From Eucalyptus grandis (taxonomy: Eukaryota > Streptophyta > Magnoliopsida > Myrtales > Myrtaceae), in contig NC_052618.1 in the NCBI RefSeq assembly GCF_016545825.1, positions 47,004,196-47,068,195 of the forward strand: a stretch of DNA of 64,000 nucleotides, given 5' to 3'. Below are positions 36,231-48,298 of this stretch, piece after piece (position 1 is the stretch's first letter; each line of letters begins with the position of its first letter). Below the pieces are notes generated by a model that was given only the letters and a program-made list of their open reading frames with translations, was not told the origin of the DNA and searched no databases. Made by a program: the position numbers and the translations under genes.

Positions 36231-37900
36231 AAGATCCATGGCTAGTATGCTAGCACCAGGGCTGATGGAAGGGCAAAGCAATACCTGCACCACCCTACTT
36301 TGATGGAAAGGATTACAACATTTGGAAGAACAAGATGAAAGCTTTCCTACGATCAAAGGATCCTCGGAATGGGACGTTGTAGAAAATGAATTACTCCTAC
36401 CACCGCATCGGTCTCCGAAAGAGGGAAAGAAACTAATGAGACCAGTGGAATGACTCGGGAAGAGATAATCAAGAGATAAGCACTCGATGCAAAAGCAATT
36501 TACTCCTTATATTGTGCTTTGTCACCAACTGAATATAATAGAATATCTTCTTGTGTTACAAAGAAAAGAAGTTTGGGACAGATTGCATATCACCTATGAA
36601 GGAACAGTCGAGTGAAGGAAACAAGAATCAACATTCTTCTCGGTCAATACGAAGCCTTCATAATGAAACCAGGAGAATCTATAACTGACATGTTTAGTCG
36701 TTATATAGATATTGTGAATGGTCTTGAAAATCAAGGTCAACCAATTTCGATCCCATGAAGGTAAACAAGCTCTTTGCGTGGACTCTCCAAGGATTGGAAT
36801 CACATAAAGACTTCGATAAGAGAGACGCAAAGAATTATGCCACTATCTCGTCGACGAGCTGATTGGAACTCTTGTCTTATGAAGTGGAACGGATCAATGA
36901 AGATGAAGATCCAAAAGGTAAGAAATTCATTGCATTAAAATCAAATGATGATTCGATGATACAGATTCTCGAAGATGATATGGACGATGAGGAGCTTGCT
37001 CTCATGATAAGAAGATTTAGAAAACTGAATAGAAAAGGAAGAAGGTTCAACTCAAAGAAACAAAGCTTTCAAAGACAGCAGACCAAGTCTGTTGATGATG
37101 AGGAACCAAACAAATATGTAGTCTGCTTTGAATGTAAGAAAAAGGGACACATCAGACCCAACTGTCCTCTTTTGAAGAAGAAGAGAGGAAATGCTAAAAA
37201 ATTTCGAAAAGCTCTCAAAGCCGAAACCTGGAGTGATACAGAGTGTGAAGAAAGTGATAATGAATATGCAAATCTATGTCTGATGTCACAATCAGACTCA
37301 GACTCTAGATCGAGACTCAAACAAAGTGAATTTGAGGCAAGTAATTTTAAGATTCCTGTCAAAGTTTCTAAATACATTGATGAACTGTGTTTTAGTCTTA
37401 AAACTTCTCTCAAAAGAATTTCCGAACTGAAAAAGGAAAACCTAGCTCTAAAACAAAAGGAAAATGTTTTAGTAGAAAGAGTTAAAAGTCAAGACTTGAT
37501 TGTTTCCACTCTTAAAGAAAATGAAGATAATCTTTTAAAAGAAAACGCTTTTTAAAAACTGACTTATCAAATATTTCAAAGAAATTCTCAATAGGGTCTG
37601 AAAAACTTGAAAAATTCTTTCAGCTCAAAGACCTTACTTCAATAAGTCCGGTCTAGGTATGACAGCAGAAACAATTCCCTTAATAGATTTTCCTAAAGTA
37701 AAAGAAAGAATTAAGAAAAGACTCTCGAGAGAGGCTTACAAAAATCATTTCAAGAAATTTTTTGTAAAATCGGTAGGTAGAAATGCTCTCAAATGTTCAA
37801 AATGCAACAGTCCGGATCACTTTGAAAAAGAGTGTCCTAAGGTTTGGAAACTGTTAAGAAAATATGGGCTAATACGCTTATGTTACTAACACCAAAGGAC
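36231..37900 (+). pseudogene. GAG region of copia-2
   Basis: Opens with a PPYFDGKDYNIWKNKMKAFL-type copia GAG start (shifted by indels near 36280-36290). It continues through a readable frame 36863-37552 with a CCHC knuckle CFECKKKGHIRPNC (about 37123-37165) and a Lys/Glu-rich coiled-coil-like stretch, then a second knuckle-like CSKCNSPDHFEKEC (about 37797-37838). Several stops and shifts. Confidence 0.8.
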
Positions 37901-38980
37901 CCAAGAAAGTTTGGGTACCAAAGAAAGCTTGAGACTTTATTTTGAATGCAGAGTCACCGTCAAGAAAAAGGTAAAGTGGTATCTTGGTGGATGCTCAAGA
38001 CACATGACAGAGACTCAAATTGTTTTATAAAGCTTGCTCAAGTAAATGGTGTAAAAGTTTCATTTAGAGGAAACAGCAAAGGAAGTATTGTGGGATTTGG
38101 AACTGTGAAAATTGGAAATCTCACAATAAGTAATGTTTCCTTAGTGGAAGGACTCAATTACAATCTTCTCGGCATTAGTTAATTGTGTGATACTGGTTTC
38201 AAGATCTTCTTTCAAGAAGGAATATGTTTTGGAGTTAGTAAAGACTCTACTCAGTCTTTCATGGGTCGAAGACAGGGAAACATCTATCTTCTGGATGTGA
38301 AACCAAATGAATCGCAATGTTTTATCTCAATTCAAGACGAAGCAAGCTTATGGCACAGAAAGCTTGGTCATGTCAACATGAAGCAATTAGCCAAAATTTC
38401 ATCAAAGCAGCTTGTTCGAGGACTACCCAAATTACCTTATCAAAAGATCGATCCATGCACTCCATGTATTCTGGGAAAGCAGAACACAGAGTATTTGAGG
38501 TAAGAAATATTTCCTAGTAATTGTGGACGATTACTCCCGTTTTACTTGGGTATATTTCCTTGCAAGTAAGTCCGAAACCTTCTCGTATTTTGAAAATTTG
38601 CTAAAAAGGTTCAAAATGAAAAAGGATGTGTTATCTCAAGTATAAGAACAGATCATGGAGGTGAATTTGAAAATCAAGATTTTACAAAATTTTGTGATGA
38701 ATCTGGCTTTAATCATGTGTTCTCCTCTCCATATACTCCTCAGCAAAATGGAGTTGTGGAAAGAAAGAACATATCTCTTCAAGAAATGGCTAGAACTCTT
38801 TTAATTGAAAGTAAGATTTCTTCACGATTTTGGGTTGAAGTGTTTCAACAGCATGCTATATCATCAATAGAGTTTTCTTAAGACCTATTCTAGAGAAAAC
38901 CCTTATGAGTTATTCAAATATAAGAAGCCTATTGTTTCATACTTTCATGTATTCGGTTGCAAATGTTTTATATTGAAAAA
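37900..38980 (+). pseudogene. Protease and integrase region of copia-2
   Basis: The protease start should read W-Y-L-D-S-G-C-S-R-H; here, near 37980, four codons including the catalytic Asp-Ser are missing and a further base is lost. GLNYNLLGIS follows, then the integrase zinc finger LWHRKLGHVNMKQL...CTPCILGKQ (about 38349-38480) and the core with VDDYSRFTW (about 38523), broken by frameshifts. Confidence 0.8.
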
Positions 38981-39461
38981 TGCAAAAGATCGAGTTGGTA
39001 AGTTTGAAGAAAGATCAGATGAAGGTATCTTCCTTGGATATTCTACATCAAGCAAAGCCTTCAGAGTCTATAACAAGAAGAGCCAGTCTGTGGAGGAGTC
39101 AATGAATGTCAAATTTCAAGACTCAACGCAAGATGAATCAAGTCAGACTCATCAAGAAGAGTCTGAACCTGCTCCAGACCTTCCAAAGCTTACAACTCAA
39201 GAAGCATCTCAGACTCTGGAAAACCAGCATCAGGTTGTTCATGAAGATCCAAACAAAGAGAGAGATCATCAACCAGACAAATCAACAAGTAACTAGAAGC
39301 ATAAGTCCAGTCATCCCAAAGATCTTATTATCGGCGAAATTAAAGAAGGAATTCGCACCAGATCAAAAAGGGGAGAAGAGTCTAGTGTTGTAGCTCTCGT
39401 TTCTGAAATTGAACCAAAGAGCATAGAAGAAGCTTTATTTGATGAAAGCTGGATTGAAGCT

Positions 39462-40889
39462 ATGCAAGAAGAGCTGAGACAGTTCAACATTAATGATGTC
39501 TGGAAATTGACATCCAAACCAAAAGGTAAAACTGTTATTGGAGCTAAATGGGTGTTCAGAAACAAGATGAATGAGAAAGGAAAAGTCGTACGAAACAAAG
39601 CAAGACTCGTGGCCAAGGGATATATGCAAGAAGAAGGAATAGACTATGATGAGACTTACGCACCGGTAGCAAGGTTAGAAGCTATTCGACTATTACTTGC
39701 GTTTGCTTGTTATAAGAATTTCAGGTTATTCCAAATGGACGTCAAAAGCGCCTTCCTAAATGGATTTATCCATGAGGAAGTTTATGTGGAACAACCACCA
39801 AGGTTTGAAGACCCAAAGAAGCCGGACTCGGTCTTGGTGAAAAAGGCTTTGTATGGTTTAAAGCAAGCACCTCGAGCTTGGTACGACAGATTAAGTAAGT
39901 TCTTAATACAAAATGGTTTTGTCAAAGGTAAAGTAGATACGACTTTATTTATCAAAAAGGAAAACAAAAGTTTCTTACTTGTTCAAATATATGTGGATGA
40001 CATTATTTTCAAATCCTCTAATGAAAATCTGTGCAAGAAATTTTCTAAGTCTATGCAGGATGAGTTTGAAATGAGTATGATGGGAGAGTTAACATTCTTT
40101 CTTGGTCTTCAAGTAAAACAATTGAAGGAAGGAACTTTTATTTATCAAGAAAAATATGTTAATGATCTTGTCAAAAGGTTTGGACTGGAAAAGTGCAAAA
40201 AGACCGACATACCAATGTCAAGTTCTTTGAAGATAGACAAAGATGAAGAAGGGAAGAAAGTTGATCAAAAGCTGTACAGGAGCATCATTGGTTCACTTCT
40301 TTATCTTACCGCTTCTAGACCTGACATTTTGTTGAGTGTTTGCATCTGTGCTAGGTTTCAATCAGATCCTAGAGAATCCCATCTCAGTGCTGCAAAACGC
40401 ATTATTAAATACGTTGCTTCATCATCAAGCATCGGTCTTTGGTATCCTAAGAAGGGAGATTTTAATCTTCTGGGATATTCAGACGCAGATCTGGCCGGTT
40501 GTAGAGTTGATAGAAAGAGCACTTCGAGAACTTGCCAGTTGCTTGGAAGCAGGACAGTGTCTTGGTTTTCAAGGAAACAAAGTACTGTGTCTCTTTCAAC
40601 AACAGAAGCAGAATATGTAGCCCTTGGAAGCTGCTGTTCGCAAATTCTATGGATAAAACAACAGCTAAGAGACTTAAAAATTGAGGACTCATGCACGGAG
40701 ATTAATTGCGACAACACCAGCGCTATCAACCTCACCAAAAATCCAATTCTCCATTCAAGAGCAAAGCATATAGAGATTCGACATCACTTTATTAGAGACC
40801 ATGTTCAAAATGGAGATGTTTCAATTCAATTTGTTGACTCAAAGAATCAAGCGGCGGATATATTCACAAAGCCTTTGGAGAAAAATTAA
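39462..40889 (+). CDS. Copia-2 reverse transcriptase-RNase H, open for 475 codons
   Basis: The only long intact part of the element. RVT_2 begins [12 protein letters not shown]...[20 protein letters not shown]; catalytic blocks are [15 protein letters not shown] and YVDDIIF (about 39989-40009). RNase H follows with [35 protein letters not shown] and the usual end [12 protein letters not shown]. This would normally be the C-terminal part of a polyprotein; upstream breaks mean it has no translation start of its own. Confidence 0.9.
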   Translation: MQEELRQFNINDVWKLTSKPKGKTVIGAKWVFRNKMNEKGKVVRNKARLVAKGYMQEEGIDYDETYAPVARLEAIRLLLAFACYKNFRLFQMDVKSAFLNGFIHEEVYVEQPPRFEDPKKPDSVLVKKALYGLKQAPRAWYDRLSKFLIQNGFVKGKVDTTLFIKKENKSFLLVQIYVDDIIFKSSNENLCKKFSKSMQDEFEMSMMGELTFFLGLQVKQLKEGTFIYQEKYVNDLVKRFGLEKCKKTDIPMSSSLKIDKDEEGKKVDQKLYRSIIGSLLYLTASRPDILLSVCICARFQSDPRESHLSAAKRIIKYVASSSSIGLWYPKKGDFNLLGYSDADLAGCRVDRKSTSRTCQLLGSRTVSWFSRKQSTVSLSTTEAEYVALGSCCSQILWIKQQLRDLKIEDSCTEINCDNTSAINLTKNPILHSRAKHIEIRHHFIRDHVQNGDVSIQFVDSKNQAADIFTKPLEKN

Positions 40890-41395
40890 TTTGAATCTAT
40901 CCATTCCGGACTCAACATTTTGAGGTATGAGGATATCAAAGTCTAAAGACCTTGGACTCGAGACTTACAAGACTTTATCCGAAAGATAGTCTTGATACGA
41001 TTGTCGTTTGTAAGTCTTTCTCTCCTTAATCTCATCTTGAAAGGGTACGATCATCGACCGTGTGACGGTTCGTTTATCTCCTAAATTGTTGCTATATTTT
41101 AATCGACGTACTTATTGCATCGTTTCATTTTCAAAAGGAAGTTATTTTTGAAATAGCTATTTTTACGGAAAAAGACAGTTATTTTGAAAAGGTATTTTTT
41201 TTATTTCCTTTGTGACGGTTCGTTTATCCCCTCTTTAACCGATCAAGCACCGTCGATTCCTCTTCACTTTACTCTCAAAAACCCTAGAAAGCATCGATCC
41301 TCCATTCCCGTTTGTCTTCTTTGTTTAATCTTCAAAAAGGTTGTCATCTTTCTTAGGAAAGTCAAGCAAGGAATCTTCCAAAAAAACTGAGAAAG

Positions 41396-43480
41396 ATGTC
41401 ATCTTCAAGAAAGTCTTCGAGAATCGCAAGCAGGGGACCACGGCGAATGAGTGAGGGGACCACGGCAAATGAGTGAGGGGCCTACGCACTTCGATCTTGC
41501 GAAGAAGAAGTGACTTGAACAGACAAGTGAGCCCACAACATTCTCAGCGTCATTCTCCTCCATCTAGTCCTCAAGGCGTTGATCATCAACAACAGGAAGA
41601 AATCATCGAGGATGCAGACCCCGTAAGAGTTCAAAAGCCCGCTTATATTTACCAGCTATATCGTGCTTTAAAAGGAATTTGTACTCCTTTGAACTATATT
41701 GATGATTTTCTTAAAGACAAAGGACATGGGAACGAATATATCTTTTTCGCGAAAAATGGAAAGTTTGGGAATTGCTCGTAAAGGGGTGGCCGAGGAAACC
41801 CTTGCAAATATCCCAAGTGATCCTCGTGCTGGGGCCGAATCCTGTAGATGGGAATGATGATGACAAATTGTACAGTCAATTTCAACCGAAAATGGGTGTT
41901 GCGGTTGAAAATCAAGGAAAAATGGGAGATTTGTTCAGATCGAAGGAGCAAAAGGATCTGTACTCGAAATTGTTGAAACGTGGGGTAATAAACCCTAGGA
42001 GTGTGGATTTTGATTTTCTGGATGTTGTGAACGTGAACTTGAGGGAAAAGTTCAGTTATCTTCAACTTGAAAAGTTCTGCTCTGACTCTACAGAGGCCTA
42101 TGCTTAATTAACTGCATATTTCTATTCAAATCTTAGCTTTTTGGATGCGAATAGATTCTCTTTCAGCGTTAAAGACCAAGACTATGTTGTGGATATGAAT
42201 ATCTTTGGCAGATGTGTTAGAAGTTGAAAGAGGAAGATATCAACCAATCAAAGTTTCCATTGCTCGGGCCACACTTGAAGCGGTGAAGGACGGGAGAACA
42301 GATGAAAAGATCACCTACTTAAGGATGAGTGCATTCAACATCTTGCTTCACAAGATTGTGATTAATTGCCTCCGACCGAAATCAACTTCCAAGACCGATG
42401 TTTCAAGTTCGGAGGCCAAGCGATGTATGCCATTCTCTTTAGGAAAAGGTTTTCTCTCCTCACACCTTTGTTATGTTTCACATGTATAGAGCAATGATGA
42501 AGGACGAGGTCAACTCCCTTACCCAAGCCTTGTTATAAAGTTATTCGGACATCGAATATTCAGCCTCCGCAAATCTTTTGTGTTTGACCATGCGATCATA
42601 TGGTGGTAGGACTGAAAATGGTGACCAAAATGTGTCTGAAGGAACTGAGTAAGGAGTTGGAGAAATTCAAGGAGAAGACTCTTGCCAAATCTCATCAAAT
42701 CTCTTTCGGCTAAAAGAAAAGGAAGGAGCCCATGGTTGCTCCATCCAAGAGAAGAAGAGCTCTCCTCGTTGAGGATGAAGATGATGAGGAAGACATCACC
42801 ATCTCTGCATTGGCTTTGAAGAATTTAAGTCGTCTGTTCCACGAAAGAATCGGAACAAATGACAAAAGAAGCGAGAGGAGAAGGAAGAAGAAGAAAGAGA
42901 AGCTGAAAAAGAAGCGAGAGGAGGAAAGACTGAAGAAGAAAGAAGAGAAGAAGGAGAACCGAGGAACACTCTCCTCCACATATAGGCATGGAAACGGGGG
43001 AGATCGGGAGAAAGGAGTGAAGTCTTCATATCCCGATGCAAGTGAAGGAGTCGATCGCTCACCCGAGCACCCAGAGGATGTTTATGCCTCTCAATTTCCA
43101 AAAGAAGGTCATGAAGTTTCATCGCCAAACCTGCGAGATTATGCTGATCTACCATCGTTTGCATTTACTCCATCAGATCGAGCCGAAGCAAGTACTCAGA
43201 CTGATAATAGAGCAGATTTTCGCAGAATCATGGATATTCTCTTGGAGATGCGAGGTCAAATTTATGCCTTGGGATGCGAGGTTCAAAGCTTGAAGAATGA
43301 AGGTCAAGCTTCTTCCGTTCATTGAATGATAAGATGCAAGCCCTCTCTGTTCAGAATCAGGCCAATGCCAAGAGTGAGGAGATTGCACAACTAAAGGAAG
43401 ACTTTAAAAGGTTGGAAGGCATCGTTCAGTCTATGGAAGATTTCCAGCTTGTCCGCGTTCCCAAGCAATCTTGACTTCAT
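41396..43480 (+). pseudogene. Post-pol coding region of copia-2 (Sirevirus extra ORF)
   Basis: Starts at an ATG at 41396 about 500 bases after the RNase H stop, and runs through frames at 41473-41781, 41772-42107, 42205-42489 and 42732-43325. It is rich in Ser/Arg at the start and has a very Lys/Glu-rich coiled-coil-like section (about 42850-42960). Several stops and frameshifts. In Sireviruses such a region is sometimes called env-like, but no signal peptide or membrane segment is evident here, so an envelope role is not supported. Confidence 0.7.
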
Positions 43481-43828
43481 CTCATCCTTTTTAATGATAA
43501 CAAAAAGGGAGAGAGATGCAAGATTTGAACAAACTTTCAATCATTAAACTTTTAACTGTTTGTTGGATTTTTTTGTTGTTTGAACTCGTTTGACTTTGTT
43601 TTGTGTCTCGGATGAGAACGAACTAGACTTGGACTTGACTTTGCTTCTATTAACTAATATGATATCTTATGGATGGCTTTATCATATACTAGACTAACCT
43701 ATTTTCTGTGGTTGCAGATTCTAGTGTTATTCCTTTAGCCATTTATCTCTATAAGATATGCATATGTGTTTGAGAAATGTTTTGCAGGTCAAAGTTATCC
43801 AAATCTGCAGGAAAATTTGTCACCATCA

Positions 43829-43841
43829 AAAAGGGGGAGAT
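43829..43841 (+). other. Polypurine tract of copia-2
   Basis: AAAAGGGGGAGAT directly before the 3' LTR; AAAAAGGGGGAGATTG is typical of Sirevirus elements. Confidence 0.85.
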
Positions 43842-44746
43842 TGTTGGAGAAATCTTCTTGAAGTGTTTTGAAGTTGACAAAATGTTTCTATCAGTCTAGT
43901 TTGAAAGCTTGCAGACTCTGCTGTTTAAAGTCTGAAGACCTTCGGACAGCCAGACTCAAGACTCAAAGTCTATCCTCATTGACAGTCTCTAATCCATTGA
44001 AGAAAGGTTATCCAGAACTGGATGTTTCGTTAAGGATTTAACCTTATCAACTGGAGAAGATCTCGTGGCTGGAGAAGACATAACGGAGTCCTTTGATTGA
44101 TCGAAGATTGACTCGATAATTGAAGATCCGGTGATTGCCTAAATATTATTGGAAGATTCTACTTATGGAAACCAAGATCCTAATTGTATGGGCGAACAGG
44201 ATTGATGGGCTATCAACACGTTCCTTTAATAGCTTGAACAATCTTCCTAATTGATTCCGTCCAACGGGTAGATTGGAGGAATTCCTTTGGTAAGTGCCAA
44301 CGGGTATGATGGCATAAAGGAGTATATAAGGAAGACGGTCTTAGTTGTTCAAGGTGTGCGCGATAGAAGAATTCCAAAGTCTAAAGCTTCTTTTTGTTTA
44401 GACAATTCCTTTGAGCGATTACTTGTATACAAAAGAGAGTCTATATTTGTGAGAAATCTTGAGGATGTGTGGTAGAACATCTACACTTTGTGGAATCAAG
44501 GCAAAGCTGTGCTGTAACTTCTCTTTTGTTCATAGTGGAATCCAGCCAATAGGCTGTCGGTGAAGAAGAGTGGACGTAGGCTTGATATAAGCCGAACCAC
44601 TATAAACCGCGTGTTCAATTTTCTCTTCTCTCAGTCTTACTTTGATTATCGTTTGTCTCAAATCCATCAACTTTCTAGTATTGTGCAATTACTGAAGAAA
44701 AATCTTTTATATACCTATTCACCCCCTCTAGGTACTCATACTAGCA
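43842..44746 (+). repeat. 3' LTR of copia-2 (only LTR left)
   Basis: Starts TGTTGGAGAAATC, ends CTCATACTAGCA; has a TATA box 'gtatataagg' near 44321 and the common Sirevirus end 'attcaccccctctaggt'. Confidence 0.85.
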
Positions 44747-44807
44747 ATATCACCAATTCGTACTTCTATTTGGCTTCCTGCACTGGAATCGACGCTGCCA
44801 AGCATGA
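44747..44807 (+). pseudogene. Last piece of NDA pseudogene exon 1
   Basis: [18 protein letters not shown], matching [18 protein letters not shown] at the end of the functional NDA exon 1 (58449-58504). It directly precedes the duplication breakpoint. Confidence 0.9.
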
Positions 44808-44812
44808 GCTTG

Positions 44813-45811
44813 TCCCTACAATTTCTAGAGAACCTTCTTTTGAATTCAAATATGATGAGGTTAACTTAATGACTTTAACTTATCCACACTGTAAGTACTA
44901 TACATGTAGGTTGTTATAGGATACGATGGCGTGCACTCTATCTTGGCCCATTGGCTTGGACTTTGCCCGCCGATCTATTCAGGCCGGTCGGCAGTACGGG
45001 GTTGTCCGTATTCCCAAAGGGTCATGGTTTTGACCATGGCCATGTGTTTCAACATTTTGTGAATGTGGGCAAGAGGGCAAGTTTTTATTGCTCTCAATGA
45101 TAAGGAAGTGTACTGGTTCTTCATAGCGGCGTGTCCTCCTAAAGGTACCATATATATTCCATTTTATCTTCCGCTGAGATTACGATGGCTCCTTCAATAG
45201 TAGCTTACTAATCCTCCTTGATCCCTAACGTTTCCATTCATAAAGGTATGGAAAAAAGAGCAGATCCAGAAATGATACAAAGGGAGGTGATGGAAAATTT
45301 GGCAAAGGACTTCCCACCGTGTACCTCGATGTCATCAAGCACTCCGATCTTTTGAGTTTGACATGGATGCCATTGATGTTCCGATATCCTTGGGACATTT
45401 TGTTTGGAAACCTAGTCCGATCAAACGTCACGGTGGCTGGAGACAACGCACCCGATGACTCCTGACTTGGGCTAGGGGGGACATTTGGCTCTCGAGGATA
45501 TGGTGGCATTGGGTAGGCACCTCGGGGACTCAATTGCCAAGCACGGCAAACTGGTGACCGGAGACATCGGATTTGCTATTGAGAGGTACACAAAGGAGAG
45601 GAGATTGAGGGCGGCAACACTGATAACAGCATCGTACTTGTCGGGATGGGTGCAAGAAGATGGGTCTAGTCGATTCATGAGGTTCCTAAGAGATGTCGTA
45701 TTCTATGGGCTCCTCTTGGGTAGAGTAGTGAATGGTTTTATAGGATATGATTGTGGGAAGCTTCCTGGTGTATCCTCTTTGCCTTCATGTGAATCCGAAA
45801 GCTCCATCTAA
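44813..45811 (+). pseudogene. 3' pseudogene of the MO1-like monooxygenase
   Basis: Starts inside the equivalent of MO1 intron 3 and continues through exons 4 and 5 (about 44911-45145 and 45246-45811). Lesions: the Cys of GCDGVHS is Tyr and the following exon has indels (about 44995 and 45083). In exon 5 the FAD motif GDAMHPMTPDLGQGG has lost five bases (about 45445) and its Gln codon is a stop (about 45471). The last third (SGWVQEDGSSRFMRFLRDV) is still well kept. It is the copy-2 MO1 half, with no 5' half; the functional gene is at 23488. Confidence 0.92.
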
Positions 45812-46024
45812 TTATGGAGTTGCAAATGGGTTTTCGTCTTCTATTTTGTTTAAGAATTGATGATGAAATTTATTGCAATGCATACCACAAAAGTTCATGG
45901 TATTGTTTGTCTCAGGGTTGCACTTGTTTTTCATTTTTGTAATTCTTATGGATCTTTTCATTTGATGATCGGTTGCATCGTGGGGATTACATTTGGGTCA
46001 GATCCTTCTAGTTTGGCTAAAATC

Positions 46025-47800
46025 AAGGCACGAAACACAACAATAGGTACAACCTATCCCCACATTGTTACGTAAACTAATCAAAGAGCACTTTAGTTGC
46101 ATTAACTATTAATGTGTAATTTAGATATATTTTTATAATTATGTCTCTATTTGTGTCCAAATTGTAATTAGTCACTCTTATAAATACATATGATATAATC
46201 TTAATTGGAGATGAGCCACCACAAACACTTTACCGTTATTTTCTCTCTGATTCTAAATATCAACATGGTGTCTATTTAGAAAAACATATCAAAATATTCA
46301 ACTTCTTTACCCCTAATCAAACTTCCTTTGCTTCAATTACTATCTCAACATATCCAATACATCTCCAAATTGTTATTTTTCTCTAATATCTCTTTACCTA
46401 TCATCTTCTTTTTTTGTTAATCCCAATTTCCCATTACCTCTTAATAACATTGCGTCCCTTTTCACCTCTTCTTCCTCTTCTCCGTTGCTCTGATCTTTGC
46501 TGTTGCCGCTCAAATTACAACCATGCAAGCATCCTCACCATCTCTCATTCTTCTCACCATCACAAATCTTGACTCCATCAAACTCGATGCTGAAAATGAC
46601 CTTTTGTGGAAATCTCAATTTATGGAAATCTCAATTTGAAGCTATTCAAATTTGCAATGATTTGATGGTCTATGTGGATGCTCTTTCCATGTCAGTTGAA
46701 GCTTATCAATGACCATAATGGGACTGTGGTGGTTAATACCTCCTATTCCACTCGAGTCATAACAAATTAATGCATTTGTAGTTTGATCAATTCAACTCTC
46801 ATAGTCGAGATTTTCTATAAAGTTCATGACCTTTGGACATTTTGGAGATTTGGGCTGCTCTAGGACAGCACTTTATTGAATGCTGGGCGGCTAGGGAAAT
46901 TGGACAAAAGCTTGACTTTCAGAACAATGTTAAGAAACTCGATTAGTCCATGTCTGATTATTTTTGACATCTTAAGTCAATTGTGAACTCTCTCAATGTA
47001 ATCAATTGCTCCGTCTCTAATAAGGACATGGTGATTCAAGCCTCAACGGGCTTCCGTGTGAGCATGGTCCTTTTTTCACCATGGTCACAAATGGCTCTAT
47101 AATTCTTCTTTGTTCTCATCTAAGAGGAATGATTTTCTTGGAAATTGAATGCATCATCTTTATTTGATATTTATCATGCTTTGATTAGTCATGCCACTTC
47201 ACTTAACCCATTGTTTTGAGGATCTCAAGGTGGACATAATTCTAGAGGCCAAATATACGGACGGGGAAAGGTAAATGGTTTTTGAGTGGTCAACTAAATT
47301 GGTGATTTTCCAATGATCAGTTTAGTTCACAATCAGTATCGACCCCTTTGCTGATCATTCCTCCATCTTCTCTAGTCGATCTCATGGTGGTTCGAAGCCC
47401 TATCATCCCCCATTCACACAGGGAGGCAATCTTGGATCTAAGTCTCATCTTACTTGTTTGATCTATAATGGGGTAGATTTGTCAAACTCCTTCTCAACTT
47501 TCGCGATTAGTGAAACCTATGATCCAATGTGGTATCTTAAAATTCTAAATTCTAGACCCTTTTATGATTTGACAAAAGTCTTAGTTGGTAATGGTCATTT
47601 ATTGCCTATTAAGTTGACAAAACCTTTTTACGTAATGATCCTCGATCTTTGTTGTTATGTCCTAACTATCATGTCCCTAATTTTAGTGACAATCTCTTCT
47701 CAGTTACTCAACTTAGTAGTAAAAGTCATTGTGGCAACCCAATCATCCATTATTGCATAGAAACTAAGGAATTAATTTTTAACGCCTAAACAAAAATACT
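46025..47800 (+). mobile_element. Decayed copia element, 5' part
   Basis: After LTR-like sequence ending near 46260 comes a degraded primer site (ACATGGTGTC). GAG words follow: GNLNLWKSQFEAIQICNDLM (about 46600), LGQHFIECWAAREIGQKL (about 46865-46920) and LKSIVNSLNVIN (about 46972). Last come protease-side words DPMWYL and YDLTKVLVGNGHLLPI (about 47520-47615). Many stops; no RT or 3' LTR found. Confidence 0.7.
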
Positions 47801-48298
47801 ATAATTAAATTGCATAGGACATAGTTTTAGGAGCATTTATTGTTTAGTTTATATTTTTGACTATTGCATTTGTGTTGAACCAGCGGATAAGTTTGGATTG
47901 ATGGTTCTGGGTTTTAATTTTGCAAGTTGGATTAAGCCCATGATGAGAGAGAAATTGACCGAGCCCATTATTTCTATGATGGCTGAAATTATGTGCACAA
48001 GGATTTCATCAAAATATCTTTTCGCATAGAATTGACATGCGAATGATATATGAGGGAGGCCGAATCCCTTAGTTGCGGGAAAGAAATAAAGGACAAAAAA
48101 GGAAGATCTGCAAGTTTGTCTCTCAATGCAAGGAAAATATATATAGATTATATATAGATTGCAAGGAGATGATTAGTCAACGAGGGCCATATTGAGTAAT
48201 ATATTTCTTATTTTAAAACAAGAAAGATTGCGCTGTCAAGGAAAATCTCCCATGTCCATGGTCATGAGTAGAAAGTAAGGTAAATAAAATAAAATTTA
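47801..48298. other. Spacer, nothing recognised
   Basis: AT-rich; a short direct repeat 'atatatagatt' near 48137-48160. No gene. Confidence 0.4.

Larger units (their letters stand above)
36196..44746 (+). mobile_element. Sirevirus-like Ty1/copia element (copia-2) lacking its 5' LTR, inside the NDA pseudogene
   Basis: Reads GAG, two zinc knuckles, protease remnant, integrase, RT-RNase H, a further long coding region, polypurine tract and a 905-bp 3' LTR, all on the plus strand. The GAG ATG (36231) lies only about 35 bases from NDA sequence, so the 5' LTR, primer site and leader are absent. An extra coding region of about 2 kb between RNase H and the 3' LTR is the hallmark of the Sirevirus lineage. 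NDA exon 1 sequence resumes directly after the LTR end (44747 on). Confidence 0.88.
25425..44807 (+). repeat. Tandem segmental duplication, copy 1 (MO1 3' half to NDA 5' end)
   Basis: Collinear blocks shared with copy 2: MO1 introns/exons 25425-26640 with 44813-46020; 26650-27060 with 55080-55490 (e.g. 'ctcaattgatac', 'cccaactttgacct/ccccacttttgacct', 'gatggtctctt'); 33714-34200 with 55500-56130 ('aagatct', 'aaataaggttaccaaat' type words); 35380-36195 and 44750-44807 with 57640-58501. Without the two large copia insertions the copy is only about 4-5 kb. Confidence 0.85.

Noticed and set aside
41396..43480. Envelope gene of an endogenous retrovirus
   Set aside because: No signal peptide or membrane segment is readable and the region is strongly charged; it is the extra ORF region of a Sirevirus-type copia element.
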